From: Sparassis latifolia
Taxonomy: Eukaryota > Basidiomycota > Agaricomycetes > Polyporales > Sparassidaceae
Direction: 5' to 3'
NCBI GenBank assembly: GCA_018466975.1
Contig: CM031553.1
Span: forward strand, 124,001 to 188,000
Length of the DNA stretch: 64,000 nt
Below, piece after piece: positions 36,548 to 49,310 of the stretch. The position numbers and the translations under genes are program-made. Every line of letters begins with the position of its first letter. Within the stretch, counting starts at the first letter, position 1. The notes under the pieces were generated by a model. It made no database searches. It saw only the letters and a program-made list of their open reading frames with translations, and was not told the DNA's origin.

Positions 36548-38828
36548 ATGTCCAGTAGTGCTCCCTCTAACATCGGGGTAACGGATGGTGCCCTCTTGAT
36601 GGGGACTTTCATCGCCTCCGTGTATGATCTGCTCTTCTGAGTTTTGGCTATTCTCACTTACTGTGTTTCCGAAGTGCTTTTGGGATCACCCTCATGCAGA
36701 CATACGTATACTTCGCCGCGTTCCCAAACGATCCCAGGCTCATTCATGCGACAGTAAGTAAGCCTAACTCCCTTTCCCAAGCTACTTTGGTTGACAATTT
36801 CTAGGTCTGGGTACTGCTGTGCGTGCGCCCCAAGTAGCACCGTTTACTGCTGACTAGTAGGATGTGCTGTTAGTATATTCGATACCGGTCATATAACACT
36901 CGCGTGGCACATGATGTATCACTGGCTGATCCTTAACTTCAACAACCCAGACGCTCTGGGAATTGTCGTTTGGTGAGTTGGTCATCACGAAACCAATTCT
37001 CCCTACCGGCTCTTACCTTTCGCCCAGGAGTCTCAACGTGAGTCTGCATTTCTGCAGATTTGCTGCGGCTCATTGAACGTCGTCTGGGTGCAGATAACGG
37101 TCATCCTAACAGTGAGTACGCAGCTCAGTAACCAGAACACCAGCTGACCGCGGAGTCGAAAGGGCCTCATCACTCTGATCGTACAAGGGTACGTTTCCGG
37201 GGCTCTCTCTGCCGTTTCATTGTTCATCACGATTTAATAGCTTCTATGCACGCCGGGTCTTCATCTGTACGTCTTTCCTGCGCCGACCTCTTCAGTGAGC
37301 CTTATCACGTTGGCAGTGAGCAACCGCAACTGGTTCCTTACCATCACCATCGTATGTCGCTACCTGACCTGTCGCCACATCCTCTAACTTGTAGTTCAGA
37401 TCATTCTTGCTATCGTGAGATTGGGTGCGTGGTCTCAATCGCTCATCCTTCCGTCTGTTCTGCGGTTAACGACACTCCTCCACGATAGTGGTCGGCATCG
37501 GTGCGTGACCCTCTAGTCCATAGATCCCTCGGCTAAATAAACCGCAATTACCCAGTGAACGCAGTAAAATTGTCAGTACCTTCCACATACCACGCCCACC
37601 TGCACTCACGCGCTATCCAGCTTCGAACTCAAGTACATCGACCTCTTTCCGAAAGTATGCGGGGTGTGTTGTGTTCACCTTTGTCGCCCGTACGCGTGCT
37701 GACACAGTTCCGTTTCTCAAAATTTCCTTCGCACCCTTAATTCCCTTTCCGCAGCCGATCGTCGGGCTGTCGTTGGGCGCTGGCACAGCTGCGGACGTGC
37801 TCATCACGGCCTCGCTCGTGTACTTACTGCGCGGTCATAAGACAGGATTCAACTCGTAAGCATATGCATATGCCCAGCCCATTTGCAACAAGTAGCTGAC
37901 AGCGCTCTTTCGCGCGAATTTCGGGGACCAGCTCGTATGTATTCTGACTGCGTTGAGAATAGCATGGACTGATTTTGGCCCTGATAACGTACATCAGCAC
38001 GGACACGGTACGCGTCACCTCTTGGTTTGTATGTCCCCGCTCATCCCGCGCAGGTCGTCGACCGCATCGTCTTTTATACCGTCAATACTGGCCTGTTGAC
38101 GAGGTATGTTTATCACCATGCACACCGTCCGTGTGTTTGCTGACCGATGCTGTGATGGCAGCGTCGTGGGAATTGTCGTCATCATCACGGTACGCACCTC
38201 ATCCGCCTTCCTCGGGGTCGGGCTCACGCCCAGAAATGCAGTTTGTTTCCATCACGCACGACATGATCTATTTTTCTATCTACCTCACCTTGAGCAAGCG
38301 TGCGTTTCCCGCCTTCCATGCCCATTGTTCCCCGCTGATCCTCGCGCAGTGTACATCAACGCGCTCCTCGCGACGTGCGTCTCGTCGCATCTGGTGCCAC
38401 TTCGTTGCTGCCTCTGATAACTGACTATGTGGCATGCAGGCTCAACGCGCGACGTGCGACTCGCGGCTGCGGTATTGAGGATACGACGCTGTCGATGTCC
38501 CTCGCTGCACGCGTGGGGGGCACGCACCAGAGCGAGGAGTTCTCGATGAACACGGCCCTCGGGGGAAAGAATGACACGGTGCGTGACCATTTCTCTCCTC
38601 CCTTCCCGGCATCAGTGCATTGATACAACCATAGATCACACCTGTTGTGCACGTCGTGACGACTACAATGACGGACAGCCGGTACCCGCCAGAGGACAAC
38701 AAGGTATGGTCCCTATTCTCGTCCAAGGTATTTCAAGTTCTCTGACGCTGGTTTGACTCTGGCCCGCGCAGACCGAGGGCTGCACCTTCGCCGAAACCCA
38801 GTCCAGCGTCTACAACCCTGAGGTCTAG
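36548..38828 (+). CDS. DUF6534 seven-TM membrane protein
   Basis: The start ATG gives MSSSAPSNIGVTDGALLMG. Many short exons follow: FGITLMQTYVYFAAFPND, LLVLDTGHITLAWHMMYHW, SGNRNWFLTITI, ILAIVRLGAWSQ, then GLSLGAGTAADVLITASLVY and LLRGHKTGFNS. The DUF6534 domain proper (38040-38440) reads VVDRIVFYTVNTGLLTS, then the helix VVGIVVIIT, MIYFSIYLTLSKLYINALLA and TLNARRATRG. A cytosolic tail ends at TAG 38826-38828. The family is abundant in Agaricomycetes, with a proline-poor seven-helix layout and no established function; proposals of receptor-like roles rest on topology only. No internal break was found, so this copy looks intact, unlike the DUF6533 gene at 10472. Confidence 0.85.
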
Positions 38829-40850
38829 GGCGTCCTGAGCCCTGTCGCCCCGCACCTCCGAGTGTTCTAGTTGTTCGCGAAAATGCAGATGACTTGCTGT
38901 GTTTATTGCGCTGCCTTCCGTTCACTTTGATCTGTACCGTATCTTTCGATGTTACGGAAATGATACCACCAGCCGTAAGTTATTGTTGATGAGCTTAATT
39001 TTCCGGCTCCAGTCCGCCGCAGGCGCGAAGCATTTCGCACATCGCACCCAGCAATGCCCGCATGCGGACGCCACTCTTAAATCGCGTAGTGCGTACACGA
39101 TTGTCACGCACCTCCGAGAGCTCGGATCTCTCGGCCAAACACCTGCATCTCTCCCCAAGAATACGCGAGCATATGTACGCCTCCTTTCTTTTGTGTGCTG
39201 TGTTAGCCGCTCTCCGTGCTGATTCCGTCCAACGCAGCCACCGGCGAAGCAATCGAAGCATCAGGCGCCAGCGCCGCAGCGTCTTTTCGGCGCCTTGGAA
39301 ATGAATGATTCGGAAGACGGCATCCCGTCGAGATGCGAGAGTCTCTGAGCTCCGAGCGTTGTGGCTGCGACAGAGTCTCTCTTTCGCACGGAGGCGTCTG
39401 TAGGCAATTTAGGCATCTCGCGCAGGGCGTGGTGACGCCAAGTCTCGTAGATTCTCAAGCCCCCGTCGTCTGGCCATCGTCTCGTCATGACGAGACGATG
39501 ACGATGACGATGAAAGCCTCACTGCTGTGCCCCCGGCCATTGATATACCTGAGAATGAGGAGGCTGCATAGTCAGACTTTTGTGCGTCAAGGAATGCACA
39601 ACCCATGTCGTTCCGAGTGAGTGAGGTGATGGGCTTCATTGGAGAATACTACGTTTTCACGTAACGCACCTATCGACGGATACCGCTGGCCGCACTACTA
39701 TAACAACTAGGGATCCACCGTTCCGCTTACAACTTCCTAGCTGAGTGGACAAGATGTATAGAATCACAGACTCACATAGACCACAAAACATGACAGCGAA
39801 GGTGCGTAGGCGTCATTAGGCGCGACATTGAAGGTGAAATGGATGAGAGCATAAGAGCACAGTGATGTCGAGAACTTAAACGAGAGAATGAGAGCATAGT
39901 GACGTCGAAATTTGCTTGAACGAAGGGTGGCATTCAACTCCAACCTCTCTGCTCCGTGTCTACGAGTACACTCCTACTCTCTTCTCCGTCGTCTCCTTGT
40001 GCCCGTTCCCAGGCCTGAAACTCACCGCACAATGAGCAGCACACCAAACGCGATGCGATTGATGAGCGGGAGCTGCACGTGTACGAGCAGATGCGCTGCT
40101 AAGATGGTGCTGAGGCTACACAGGGGAGTGGGAAGGTGAGCATGCGCAGACTGATGTAGGATGCCTTTGACAAGCTCTGCGTGTGTGTGCTGGGGGCGAG
40201 GGCGAGGACCACCGGGAGCATCACTAGGAGGATGATTGGGCGGGCGATGGACGCGCGCCCGATCCACCATGTAAATTAATGTAAATAGCTCCGTCGTCTG
40301 TCGCGCGTTGAGAGCTGCAGCCTGCAATTGCCCAGGTGATAGGAACACCTCGGAAACTTATGATGAAGCTGTATTGAAGTTGAAGGTAGCCTCGTCATAA
40401 ATGTACCTTACCACGGAATTTTCGCCTGTGAGAGCGTTGCAAGAGCGCAAGTGCTCACGCCGAGTTCCAAACGCCCCCGCCAACGTTCACTGCATCTTCA
40501 AAGGTCGTGATGTAGTCATGGTGTTCCGTTCGATGTCTCTTGATATTTCCTACTTCGATTTACCCGCAGATAAACTGCATTACAAGTCTAAGAAGCGTAC
40601 AAGAACACCAAGTGCATTAAATAAGGGAGCGTAAATACGACAGCCGCCAAGCCGATCAATTATAAGGATTCGCTGGTTCAAATATCAGATGCAAAATAAA
40701 ATCAACCGGTATCCACAGCACGCGAAATACCATAAAACGTTTCAACCCCAATGATCCAGCGATAAATCCCCCCGCCTGATGCTATTCATGCGATGTCTGA
40801 GCACAAAACATTGTCAGAACGTCCCAACAGTGTAACAGAAGATCAGTTGC
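38829..40850. other. Intergenic stretch, no gene recognised
   Basis: About 2 kb. Overlapping frames on both strands around 38900-39640 have no motif. A palindromic tcgtctcgtcatgacgagac lies near 39480-39500. An imperfect direct repeat (gagagcataagagcacagtgatgtcgag / gagagcatagtgacgtcg; only the cores match) lies at 39845-39910. Confidence 0.45.
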
Positions 40851-43403
40851 TCACTTGGCTTTCATGTGATACGCAATCGCACGCACATTACGCGGAAGAT
40901 GTGCAGACGAGGATTCCATCCAGCTCGGCAGACACCTAGAGCAAGTGCTGCAGACGACATTTCTTCCTGCGTCACCCGAGGCCAGAATGGAAGCGATGAC
41001 ATCAACATCTTCCCTGCTTGGCGGTCCGATGCGCAGATGCGACCTGTTAAACGTCTCTCCAGGGGGAAGGAGCTTGATGCAGGGGTTGGCACCGTTCACC
41101 AGGTGATCCTCGAAGATCACGTTTTTGGCGGCTCTACAGCAGGCGGATCGCCATGCTCAGTATGAGACGCAAGAAATATTCTGAGTTACACACTGTCCAC
41201 TGCACATCGTTCGATACCATCGTTTCTCCTTCAGAACATGTCGCACCTGACGAAAGCATCACAAGTTCAATGAAACTGCATATACAAGTCATGCTCAACT
41301 GGTCGCTCACCAAATCCGCCCAGGTCGATGCATATCGCAGGCGCGGATCGCCACAGACACACCAAAGCCGTCCAGCCTGCACCAGATGGTCAAGCAGTGC
41401 ACCCGGTGTCTCCCAGGGCAGACCTAGAGTGTCTAGCATGTCGCGAACCAACGTCGTGATACCCGGTACCGCACTGACCCATGGAGTTCGTGCCTCCCAT
41501 GTGCGCTTGCGCCGATTAAGTGGCCGCGGCGGCCATGCACTTGCATTCCAGGAAACGTCGGGGTGCGCCGTGCGGAAATGATCGTGGACGTCCACATATA
41601 GTAGCGGAGGAGAGTGGTCATCGTCGTCAGCACACTCGTTGCAGCGGAAGAATGCTGATGCATGAACCAGGACAGATGTATGATCGGAAGCGGTTGAACG
41701 CGGTAACTCGCTGACCGGGGGCTCACTGAGATTGTGCTCTTGCTCCAGCATCGCGGCAAGATCTCGCTCGACGCGTAGTTGGTATTGCTCTATGTCCGCG
41801 AGCATGGAAGACTCTTTCGACTCGAAGTCAGTTTGTGAGATTGGTATATCAGCACGATTCCTGGTAGACAGTGCCACCATGGAAGGCAGCTTCACAAAAT
41901 CAGCAGGGTTCGGCATGAGCTTGAGCGTTTCCTCGTCCATATTCGCATCCAAGTAGGCCGTGTAGTAAACGCAGATCTCTCCGGATCGCTCGGTGACCTT
42001 GCCTTCGAAGGCGATCCGGGCGCGATCATCCTTTTCCTGTTCGATCATCGCGATGAGCTTGGAGCGCAGGCCATTCCAGACTGGACGTATGCCAATTAGA
42101 TATCAAATTTGGGGAAACGGAACACGTACCACGTGTGGAAAGCTCCCTAGGCTGATCCAAGGCCTTCGTCCACTCATTCGTATTGGGAAAGTCTTGTTCG
42201 GTGTATCCCAGTTCCTGTAACTTCTCCAGGACACTAGTAGAATATTAGTAAAGCGTCGATATCGCGGACACAGAATGATACCTTTCCTTCCTACTCTTGC
42301 GGGCTTGATTCTCAACCGTCTTTTTCTCTTTCCAGCAAGAGCTTTCCCATTGCAGGAGTGCATAGTTCAGCTGCCGTAAAATAAGAGTCAATGTACGAAG
42401 TCGTTCAATGAGGCATGCCAACTTTCCTTTTCCATCTGGCTAGCATATTCTTGACGTTTCTTCACGTAATCGAGAAGACCTGCTTCATTACCTCCATCGT
42501 AAAGGGAGAGGAAACGATCGAGCACCGTTTGAAACTCCAGCTGATAATATTTATGTCGATCATTATGCAAAGTCACATCTCCAACCTGGTCGGATCGATT
42601 CCCACGGCCTGGGAAGAGTGTTCAGTGAGTTTACATAGGGCAGTAGCAGGGTGGCCGCATACCCCACCAACGCATTTTCTCTGTGGGCAACATGCTGAAA
42701 ATAGTGCTGCGTATTTCCTTCGGCAATGACAGTGATCGAGTTAGCATCTCGCCTTCTTCCACGCTATGCAGCGGTAAGTCTGAATTATAAACCAATCACT
42801 ATGATGAGCTCACTTGTATTTGTAACATGCCCTGCAGAACCTGACACGGAGCGCATAGTCGACGTTCGTCGCGCGTCCGACTCCGCACGCCTTTAGTCTG
42901 TGAGTAAGCCAGTATAGATAGAAGAGAGAACAAACATTACCATGCAGGTTCGGTCGTATAAGATAGCTGCATACGCTGGCGCACTTATAGCTGGTGGGCA
43001 CTCCGGAAGACCAGGAACATTCCGGAGGGCTTCAACCCAGACCGCACGGGACCGCCTCGTTAAGAACATCCCACGAAATTCCTTCGACGTACGCGACAGC
43101 TGCAAAATGTCGCGTAGCTCGAGGTACGACGCAATCTACATCGAGCAACAATGATGAGCAGACATCCGATACTCCGTGGCTAACTGGAATTGGCACCTGA
43201 AGAAAAATATCCAGCGGCTTGTCCTTCAATTGCGCGAGCTTACCATCCGTGCGGCGTTTCTTTACTTGGACTTGATGGGTAGGTGTCGCGTTGGGTAAAT
43301 TGGTTGGCTGGGGAGCGAACCGACCACGGCGAGGACGCGCTCTCGAGTATGGGCTAATACGAGGCCTTGACAGTCCAGCATCCGTCCTATGCTCTGTGTT
43401 CAT
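40851..43403 (-). CDS. F-box protein with C-terminal Cys motif (intact paralogue)
   Basis: Starts MNTEHRTDAG at 43403. The F-box begins KLAQLKDKPLDIFLQ, crosses an intron (gtgccaatt to gatgtag) and continues IASYLELRDILQLSRTSKEF, then VPGLPECPP. A CG...LRVRFCRACYKYK Cys cluster (42830-42900) follows, then helical segments, AIVxMIEQEKDDRARIAF, a domain with WCVCGDPRLRY (41330-41370), and a C-terminal CSTCSRCLPSW followed by LPRNVRAIAYHM. F-box proteins bridge Skp1 of SCF ubiquitin ligases to substrates; this basidiomycete subfamily is large and its targets are unknown. The frame is open through about eight exons. The stop is at 40851, or about 100 bases lower if a gtgagc donor right before it is used. 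Confidence 0.8.
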
Positions 43404-43800
43404 AGCCTGATAGTGTCTCGTATTTAGAGGTGGGAGTGAAGAGAGGAAATTACCGACATAGATATCTCCGCAGTGACATACAAAGAGAAACTTATATACC
43501 TAGGAACAGAACAAAGAGCTGAAGGGCCTCAAGGTAAACGCGCGACGCGCGACACGTGACGCGCGCGAAGCGATGCTGGATGAGACCATTGTCTCTTTAG
43601 AGGAAAAGGCTAACAATGGAAGATGATACAGAACCTCTACGGACTGACCGTATAATACAAAGAATACAACACGTGGAAGTGATTGCTAGAGGCGCCATCT
43701 TCAAGGAATACTACCACCGAAGATGAGCCTTCCTCGTCACAGTCTCAATGCGATGCCTACAGGAAAGACCGATTAGAACCCTACTAAGTCTGCAGAAAAC
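43404..43800. other. Short intergenic spacer between F-box paralogues
   Basis: About 400 bases holding the promoter of the intact F-box gene and the 3' flank of its paralogue. It includes the CpG-rich gcgcgacgcgcgacacgtgacg near 43535-43556, which contains a cacgtg E-box-like palindrome. Confidence 0.5.
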
Positions 43801-46311
43801 TCAAACGCACTTTGCTCTCATGTGGTGCGCAATCGCCGCCGCATCACGAGGGAGACTTTCCATCTTTCCCCCCGGCCTGAATTTGCGACAGACTGCGCAC
43901 GGGCGATAGCTTATAATGGTATCCAGAAACTCTTGGATAGTTGCCATGGACTCCTCATTGAATGACGGGAGGGGAAGGGAATCAAATGTCTGCCCATAGG
44001 GGAGCAGCTTCAGACCATAGCTTTGTCCATGCATGGCGTGATCGTCAAAGATGAATCCTGCCGTTCTACAAACAGCTCAGAAGAGGCAACACACCCAGTA
44101 AAAGACGACGAACTTCGGAGAGGTCATGTCAACGAACCAGCGATGCTCCATGTAGACGTGAGTTATCTAACAGAATTAACAAGATCATCAGGCTTGATCC
44201 TTTTACCGATAGCAAGCCACTGACCAGGGAAAACCACGTCGACTCTGCTATTAGACGGAACAGCGGATCTCCACACGAGCACCAGAGTGTCCCTGCACGG
44301 ACAAGCTCGTCCAGTTCCACGCTCGAGACATCCATCCGCAGCCCGAGCGCTTTGAGTGCACTCAATACCAACTGTGTGATACCATCTGCCGCGCCTATCC
44401 ACACAGGATGCGGCTGCCACCTTTGGACCTGTTGAGCGCCCAGCGGCCAGTTCGACGCGTCCCAAACAACAGTCGGATACTGTGTCCCAGAAGTAGGCAA
44501 GGATCTCGGCGTAAGGAAGAAGCGTCACCTTGAACCCGTAGTCGTGACAGTTGAACAGCGTGCAGGCATGCGTGCGTCATCACTGATTCGCAGGGCCCGC
44601 TGAAGATGTTTCCCATCGCCCCAACGTTCGACATCTGACCATCCCGCAGTGTGTGGCGATAAAGCATCTCATAAAGAGCTTTCTGGACTCCGATTTTGCG
44701 CATTTGCGCATCTATGGCCATAGCAGGAACAATAGTCTCCAAGTCTTTAGGCGTGAGGGGTGCCGAGGCATCATTGCGAGTCGTCAAACCCTTAACGGAA
44801 GGGTGAAGGCTAACAGTGGCGAGGTTAGGCATCGTCTTCTGCTCCTCAGCAGATATCGTCTTGCCCAGGTATTCTAAATAATAATTGTGGACCTCGTCAC
44901 ATCGGGCCGCTACTTTCTTCTCAAATTCGATGCGAAGCCTGTGAGCCTCCTCTTCTTCGATCTGGGCGATCATTTTCGGTTGATCTCCCAAACTGTCAAA
45001 TTCAGACGTTAGGTCGAGACTTAAACACAACGAGAGACACATACTGCGCGGAGTAAGCTTTTGAGGTTGGTGGAGAAGTTTCAACCAATCTCTAGTTCAA
45101 GGGAAGTCGGTCGTGGTACATCCCAAATCCTTCAAATTCCGCACAATGCTGCAGAAGTCTCAGCCTCTCAGCATATCGAGGCATAGATTCTATGACATAC
45201 CTGCGGTATCTACTACGACGCTTCTCATTGTCCTTCTTGGCCTTCTCGTCACTGACCACGAGCTCCCACTTCACGATTTCATGGCAGAGCTGCATGAGAT
45301 TAATATAATCTTTCATTGTGTAGAACGCGTGGCTCACCCACATCATCGCAGTGGCGTATTCTCTGCGGGCGCTCACAAACTTCTCGACCTCCATCGGTTC
45401 GTGCTGTATATCGAGGTACCGCTTTACGACTGCCTTGAACTCGGGCACATAATACTTGCCCTTTCAACGTTCTTGAGACCACTACGATTACTCCACAAGT
45501 ACTTTGAAATGGTGTAAGCGCTGTAGGAAGCAGTCGGTGGATGCTAATTATATCCATACCCCAGCGATTGTACGCAACTCGCGGCAATAGCGTGAAGATT
45601 ATCTTTTGGAGATCTTGAGGTACTTTCTCGGAACGCACAAGCTCCCTACCCTTGATAAGGCTGTGCGTACATTAGCAAATTCGCACAAGGAGCGTGATCA
45701 ACACAGACTTTGTCTTGTGGCACGCCCCGCAAAACCGCATGGCGATTCCATATTCCACGCCGCCGGCACGACCGATTCCGCACGCCTGAGTGCTTACTCT
45801 CAGAGCAAAATCCACTGAAACTGCGAAAGAGGACGTACGAGACAGAAGCGATCGTACACAACAGCTGCGTACCGAGGTTCGCTGATAAAGCGTGGCGGGC
45901 AGGCGGGTAGACCGGGTACGTTCCTGTGACAGCGATTCACAAATGCCGGGATTGCCTTGAGAGACATATCTGGCGGAGCTCCTTTGATACACAAGCCAAG
46001 TGTAATAGATCGGGAGGAGTTAGACTTGATGCGATCTAAACAAATTAGTAACATCATCGCGCCATCAAGACAGAGAGGGGAATTCGACATGCCTTGAAAA
46101 ATATGTCCAATGGTATGTCTCGCAATCGAGTGACTTTGCCTCGGTTGCGCAGCCCTCCTTTTTTGGACTTCGTGTCAGATACATTGCCAGCGAGTCGGTG
46201 GATGCGTGATTTTGCGCTGATTTTTGGTTGTCCAATATAGCTAAGAGCCATGGCGGTTAAGTTCAGTACAGCATGATAGTACTGAAAAGTAGATGATACA
46301 CACGTTGCCAT
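43801..46311 (-). pseudogene. F-box protein paralogue, frameshifted
   Basis: It has the same order as its neighbour at 40851-43403: KVTRLRDIPLDIFFK, intron, IASSLTPPDLLHLACVSKEL, then VPGLPACPPRF, CG.GRAGGVEYGIAMRFCGACHK, the IAQIEEEEAHRLRIEFEKK helix, a WCSCGDPLFRL block, and the tail CAVCRKF followed by LPRDAAAIAHHM. Breaks: a one-base shift right after the F-box (near 45930) between LSRQSR and AFVNRC, another near 44560 before TLFNCHDYGF, and another near 44490 before TQYPTVVWDASNW. Each is inferred by comparison with the intact paralogue. Three independent shifts make sequencing error unlikely. The pair is a tandem duplicate in the same orientation, 0.4 kb apart. Confidence 0.7.
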
Positions 46312-48049
46312 GAGGGCTATGGTGTGGCAGACTTCCGTGACCGCGCCCGACTTCCTCTATATCCCTGAGATTTGTGCTCCTCGCGTTGTACGAGTGCTGT
46401 GTCCTCGTAGTTTCTGGTTTGATCTGAGTCAACAGTCAGTTCTCACAAATCAGGAATTCACTGTTCCTATAGAAAAAATTCTTGGATAAGCGTCTAGATT
46501 GTTTTCTACCTGATCCAGGATCGAGGAGCCTGCGTACAGACAGCCGCTTCGCCTACGCATATAAATACAAGGTTCAATCGTTGTCAACTGACCGGTATAC
46601 CGTTGAACTTGCAAAGAACAGATACTAGTCTACGTCATCGAGCTGGAGGCGGTAGGAAGAGATCGTGTGAACTCAGACGCGCGTTTGACGTCGCTCGCTT
46701 AGTCAGCATGAAACTAACTATTGACTTTAATTAGGCTTAATTCTTTTCAGTGACATTGCGAATTACCCCAGATCTAGCAACTTATAAGTAAATGCACATA
46801 TGTGATGGCGAACTCGCGCATTAAAATTGGGTGTGATAATGACTGCAAACTGCGGCATGACGCGTACGGTCACAGTTGTGACAAGTTCGTTCACGAGGTA
46901 TAATCACCAAAGTACTACATTATACATCAGCTTGAAGCTTGAGGCCTTAAAGATGCACCGCTTGCGGTTATATTCTGCCATTCCTCGCTTCATACAGGCG
47001 CATGATAGATATGTGCGGTGACGGTGAATGCGCACCCGGATGTCAGAGCCCGTCAGTGTTCCTGAATCCCGAACGACAAAGACCGCCTCCTCGCGTGTGA
47101 TCATGAGATATACAATGGTGTTTACTCGTCGCTATTACATTTTTTGCCAAGGTTGTTGGTAGATTCTCTGAATGCCCTGGGCAGTAGGCAACGCACCTAA
47201 CATGCGTGATGGCGAGTTGTATGTATCCAAATTCTGCCGAGAGACCTTTATTGTCTGAAGACTTTCCTCACACGCAGTGGCCTCGGGAATGAGTAGACAT
47301 CGAAAAGGAGTTCTAAGCAGCCGTGGTGAAAAGCATTGGTCCATGTATGTTGACGTCGCGTACCTCCTCTGGCATTCACTAAGTACTCACCTGTACAGGT
47401 CCTACCTGTAAAAAGACGAACGACCTACGCCCGATGCATGTCTTCTCCGCATCTGTGTTCGAGCCCGCAGCGGACGAGGTGCGTAGGACGACGCTACTCG
47501 CCGAGGAAGTCGGCCGCTTTGCAAGGCCTGAAAGTAGCCGCCTGCCATCGAAGACGTCGTGCGCAGGCCCTGGGTCGAGAACCTGATCGAGCTGTGCGAT
47601 AGTTCGGACGAGGACTTGCCGGACATCGCGCAACTGCAGGTGCGTGAGTGTAACAAGGAGGGGAAGGGGAAGAGAGTTGTGAGTAACGACAGCGATGCTG
47701 GTGTGCATGTTACTGCGTATGTCAGAGACATTGTGTGCGTCAGCGAAGATGTGCAATTTGAATGAGCTGGGACAGTATGCGGAGTGAGATTTGAGGCTGA
47801 ACCGTGCAACAAGCAAGGTGCGCCGCAACGTTACTGGCTGCGAGTGGTAAACTAGCAGCTTCGTAAACGCAAGGTCGAAAACCAGATATTTGAACCTCAC
47901 AGGTCGATCTCGAAGGCGGTCACTGCAGCGCCAGAGTGTCCGCCACACTCAATAAATAGATGCAAACAGTTCACTACGCCTTCTTCAATGCCACTGGCGC
48001 AAGCGTTCAGAGTTGCAGTGGCACGTTCACTACGTCTATGGGTACTCGA
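46312..48049. other. Intergenic stretch with possible gene remnant
   Basis: About 1.7 kb. Around 47430-47765 on the plus strand two overlapping frames give short acidic pieces (ENLIELCDSSDEDLPDIAQL) without a domain I recognise; the minus strand is also open there. No confident gene. Confidence 0.4.
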
Positions 48050-49310
48050 CACTTCGTTGTTCGCGCTTACTTACTGCATCTAGGGTTTCTACATCGCAAG
48101 CCCGTCGACTGCGCCATGCTCCCTGCCCCGCGCGTGCCAGTCGGGCCAGAGACCGCCCTGCGCATGCCTCCCACCGTCGCGCGTGACAGCAACTGCACGT
48201 CGTCTGGGCACACCCGCGTGGCGGCCTGTGCTCTCCGCCCACCCACGCACCGAAGATTCCCATGGTGTCCCCCCCCCCTTCTCTCTCCCGCGGGGAATAC
48301 GCATTCGGCACTAAACCCTCGCCACCTGACGAACCTCTGCTGCTCGTGCGGGATCCCGCGACAGCCCGCCGCACCCGACACCCCGCTCCGCGGTCCACAT
48401 CCGCAAGCCCACTGCTCGTGCGCCCAGAGAGGTGCGTGCATGCGGACGGGCGTGCGCGAGAGACGTCCTGTGGGGCTCGGGTCGCGCTCGCGCTCTCCTC
48501 TGCACCGATGCCCAGCGCTGACGAGCGACTTCAAGTTTTGCGGCCTGATACCGAGATGTGTGCTGTGGCTTTGTTACCCCCGCTCGGCCACGCGTGTTGT
48601 ATTACGTCCTGGGCTCGGCTCCCTTCACTCAGCACGCAAGGTACTAGCGGCAGCGTCTGCTCGGATCGCACATTGTAATCCGTGCCTTCCCTTAGAGATT
48701 TCGGAGAAGCGGGGTGAGGCGTCCGCTGCGGGATCATCTGCGAGATCTGGTGGTGGCCTCGCTGTTGTCAGCGCAGAGCTGCGTGTACAGGGGTACGCGG
48801 CTGTGCGCTCACTATCGGGGTTTGCTGTTCGTGCGATCGCGCGATCGCGAGCGAGTTTGGTTTTCCGGACCGGGTCGAACTGAGGACGGAATTCAAGATG
48901 CAATGTCGTGGAATTTTTCCATGGCGCACGCTCCACTAGGCAAACCTACCAAAGAGAGCGCACGGAGTCAGTGGCGGCACGTACATGGCACCTATATCGT
49001 CGCGGTGATAAAAATGGACGTGCGGATGCGTCGAATATGGAAGCCGGCTTCCGCGCTTCTGTGTCGACCGCTTCTCGATGCGGGAAATTGAGACGGGCAT
49101 CTCCATCATTATGTGGCAGGATATGGTGCACTGCACTATTACTCAATAATCCAGGACTCAGAGAGAGCTGGGTGTGAGACAGACGATGGTTTGGCTCCAA
49201 CGCAAATATACATCTGCAAACATATCGAGATTAACAGGGGTCGCGGACACAAATGCGCACCGATCGATGATCTGGTGGTAGCGCGCCACTGATCTGCAGC
49301 CAAATTCCGC
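48050..49310 (+). repeat. Left arm of large GC-rich inverted repeat
   Basis: Similar, in opposite orientation, to 60890-63999. Shared landmarks are ggaatacgcattcggca (48294 here, about 63190-63206 on the minus strand there), gaattcaagatgcaatgtcg (48891) against its counterpart near 62250, and the block 48995-49280 against about 60950-61250. The GC-rich half leaves open frames of up to 307 codons in several frames at once, none with a recognisable domain, so I treat them as spurious. It looks like a non-coding dispersed element. Confidence 0.7.

Noticed and set aside
46904..47104. Short minus-strand frame with start and stop
   Set aside because: 66 codons, no motif, no supporting splice sites.
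47960..48883. 307-codon plus-strand gene
   Set aside because: Same repeat as above; several frames are open at once and the composition is Arg/Pro/Ser-rich.
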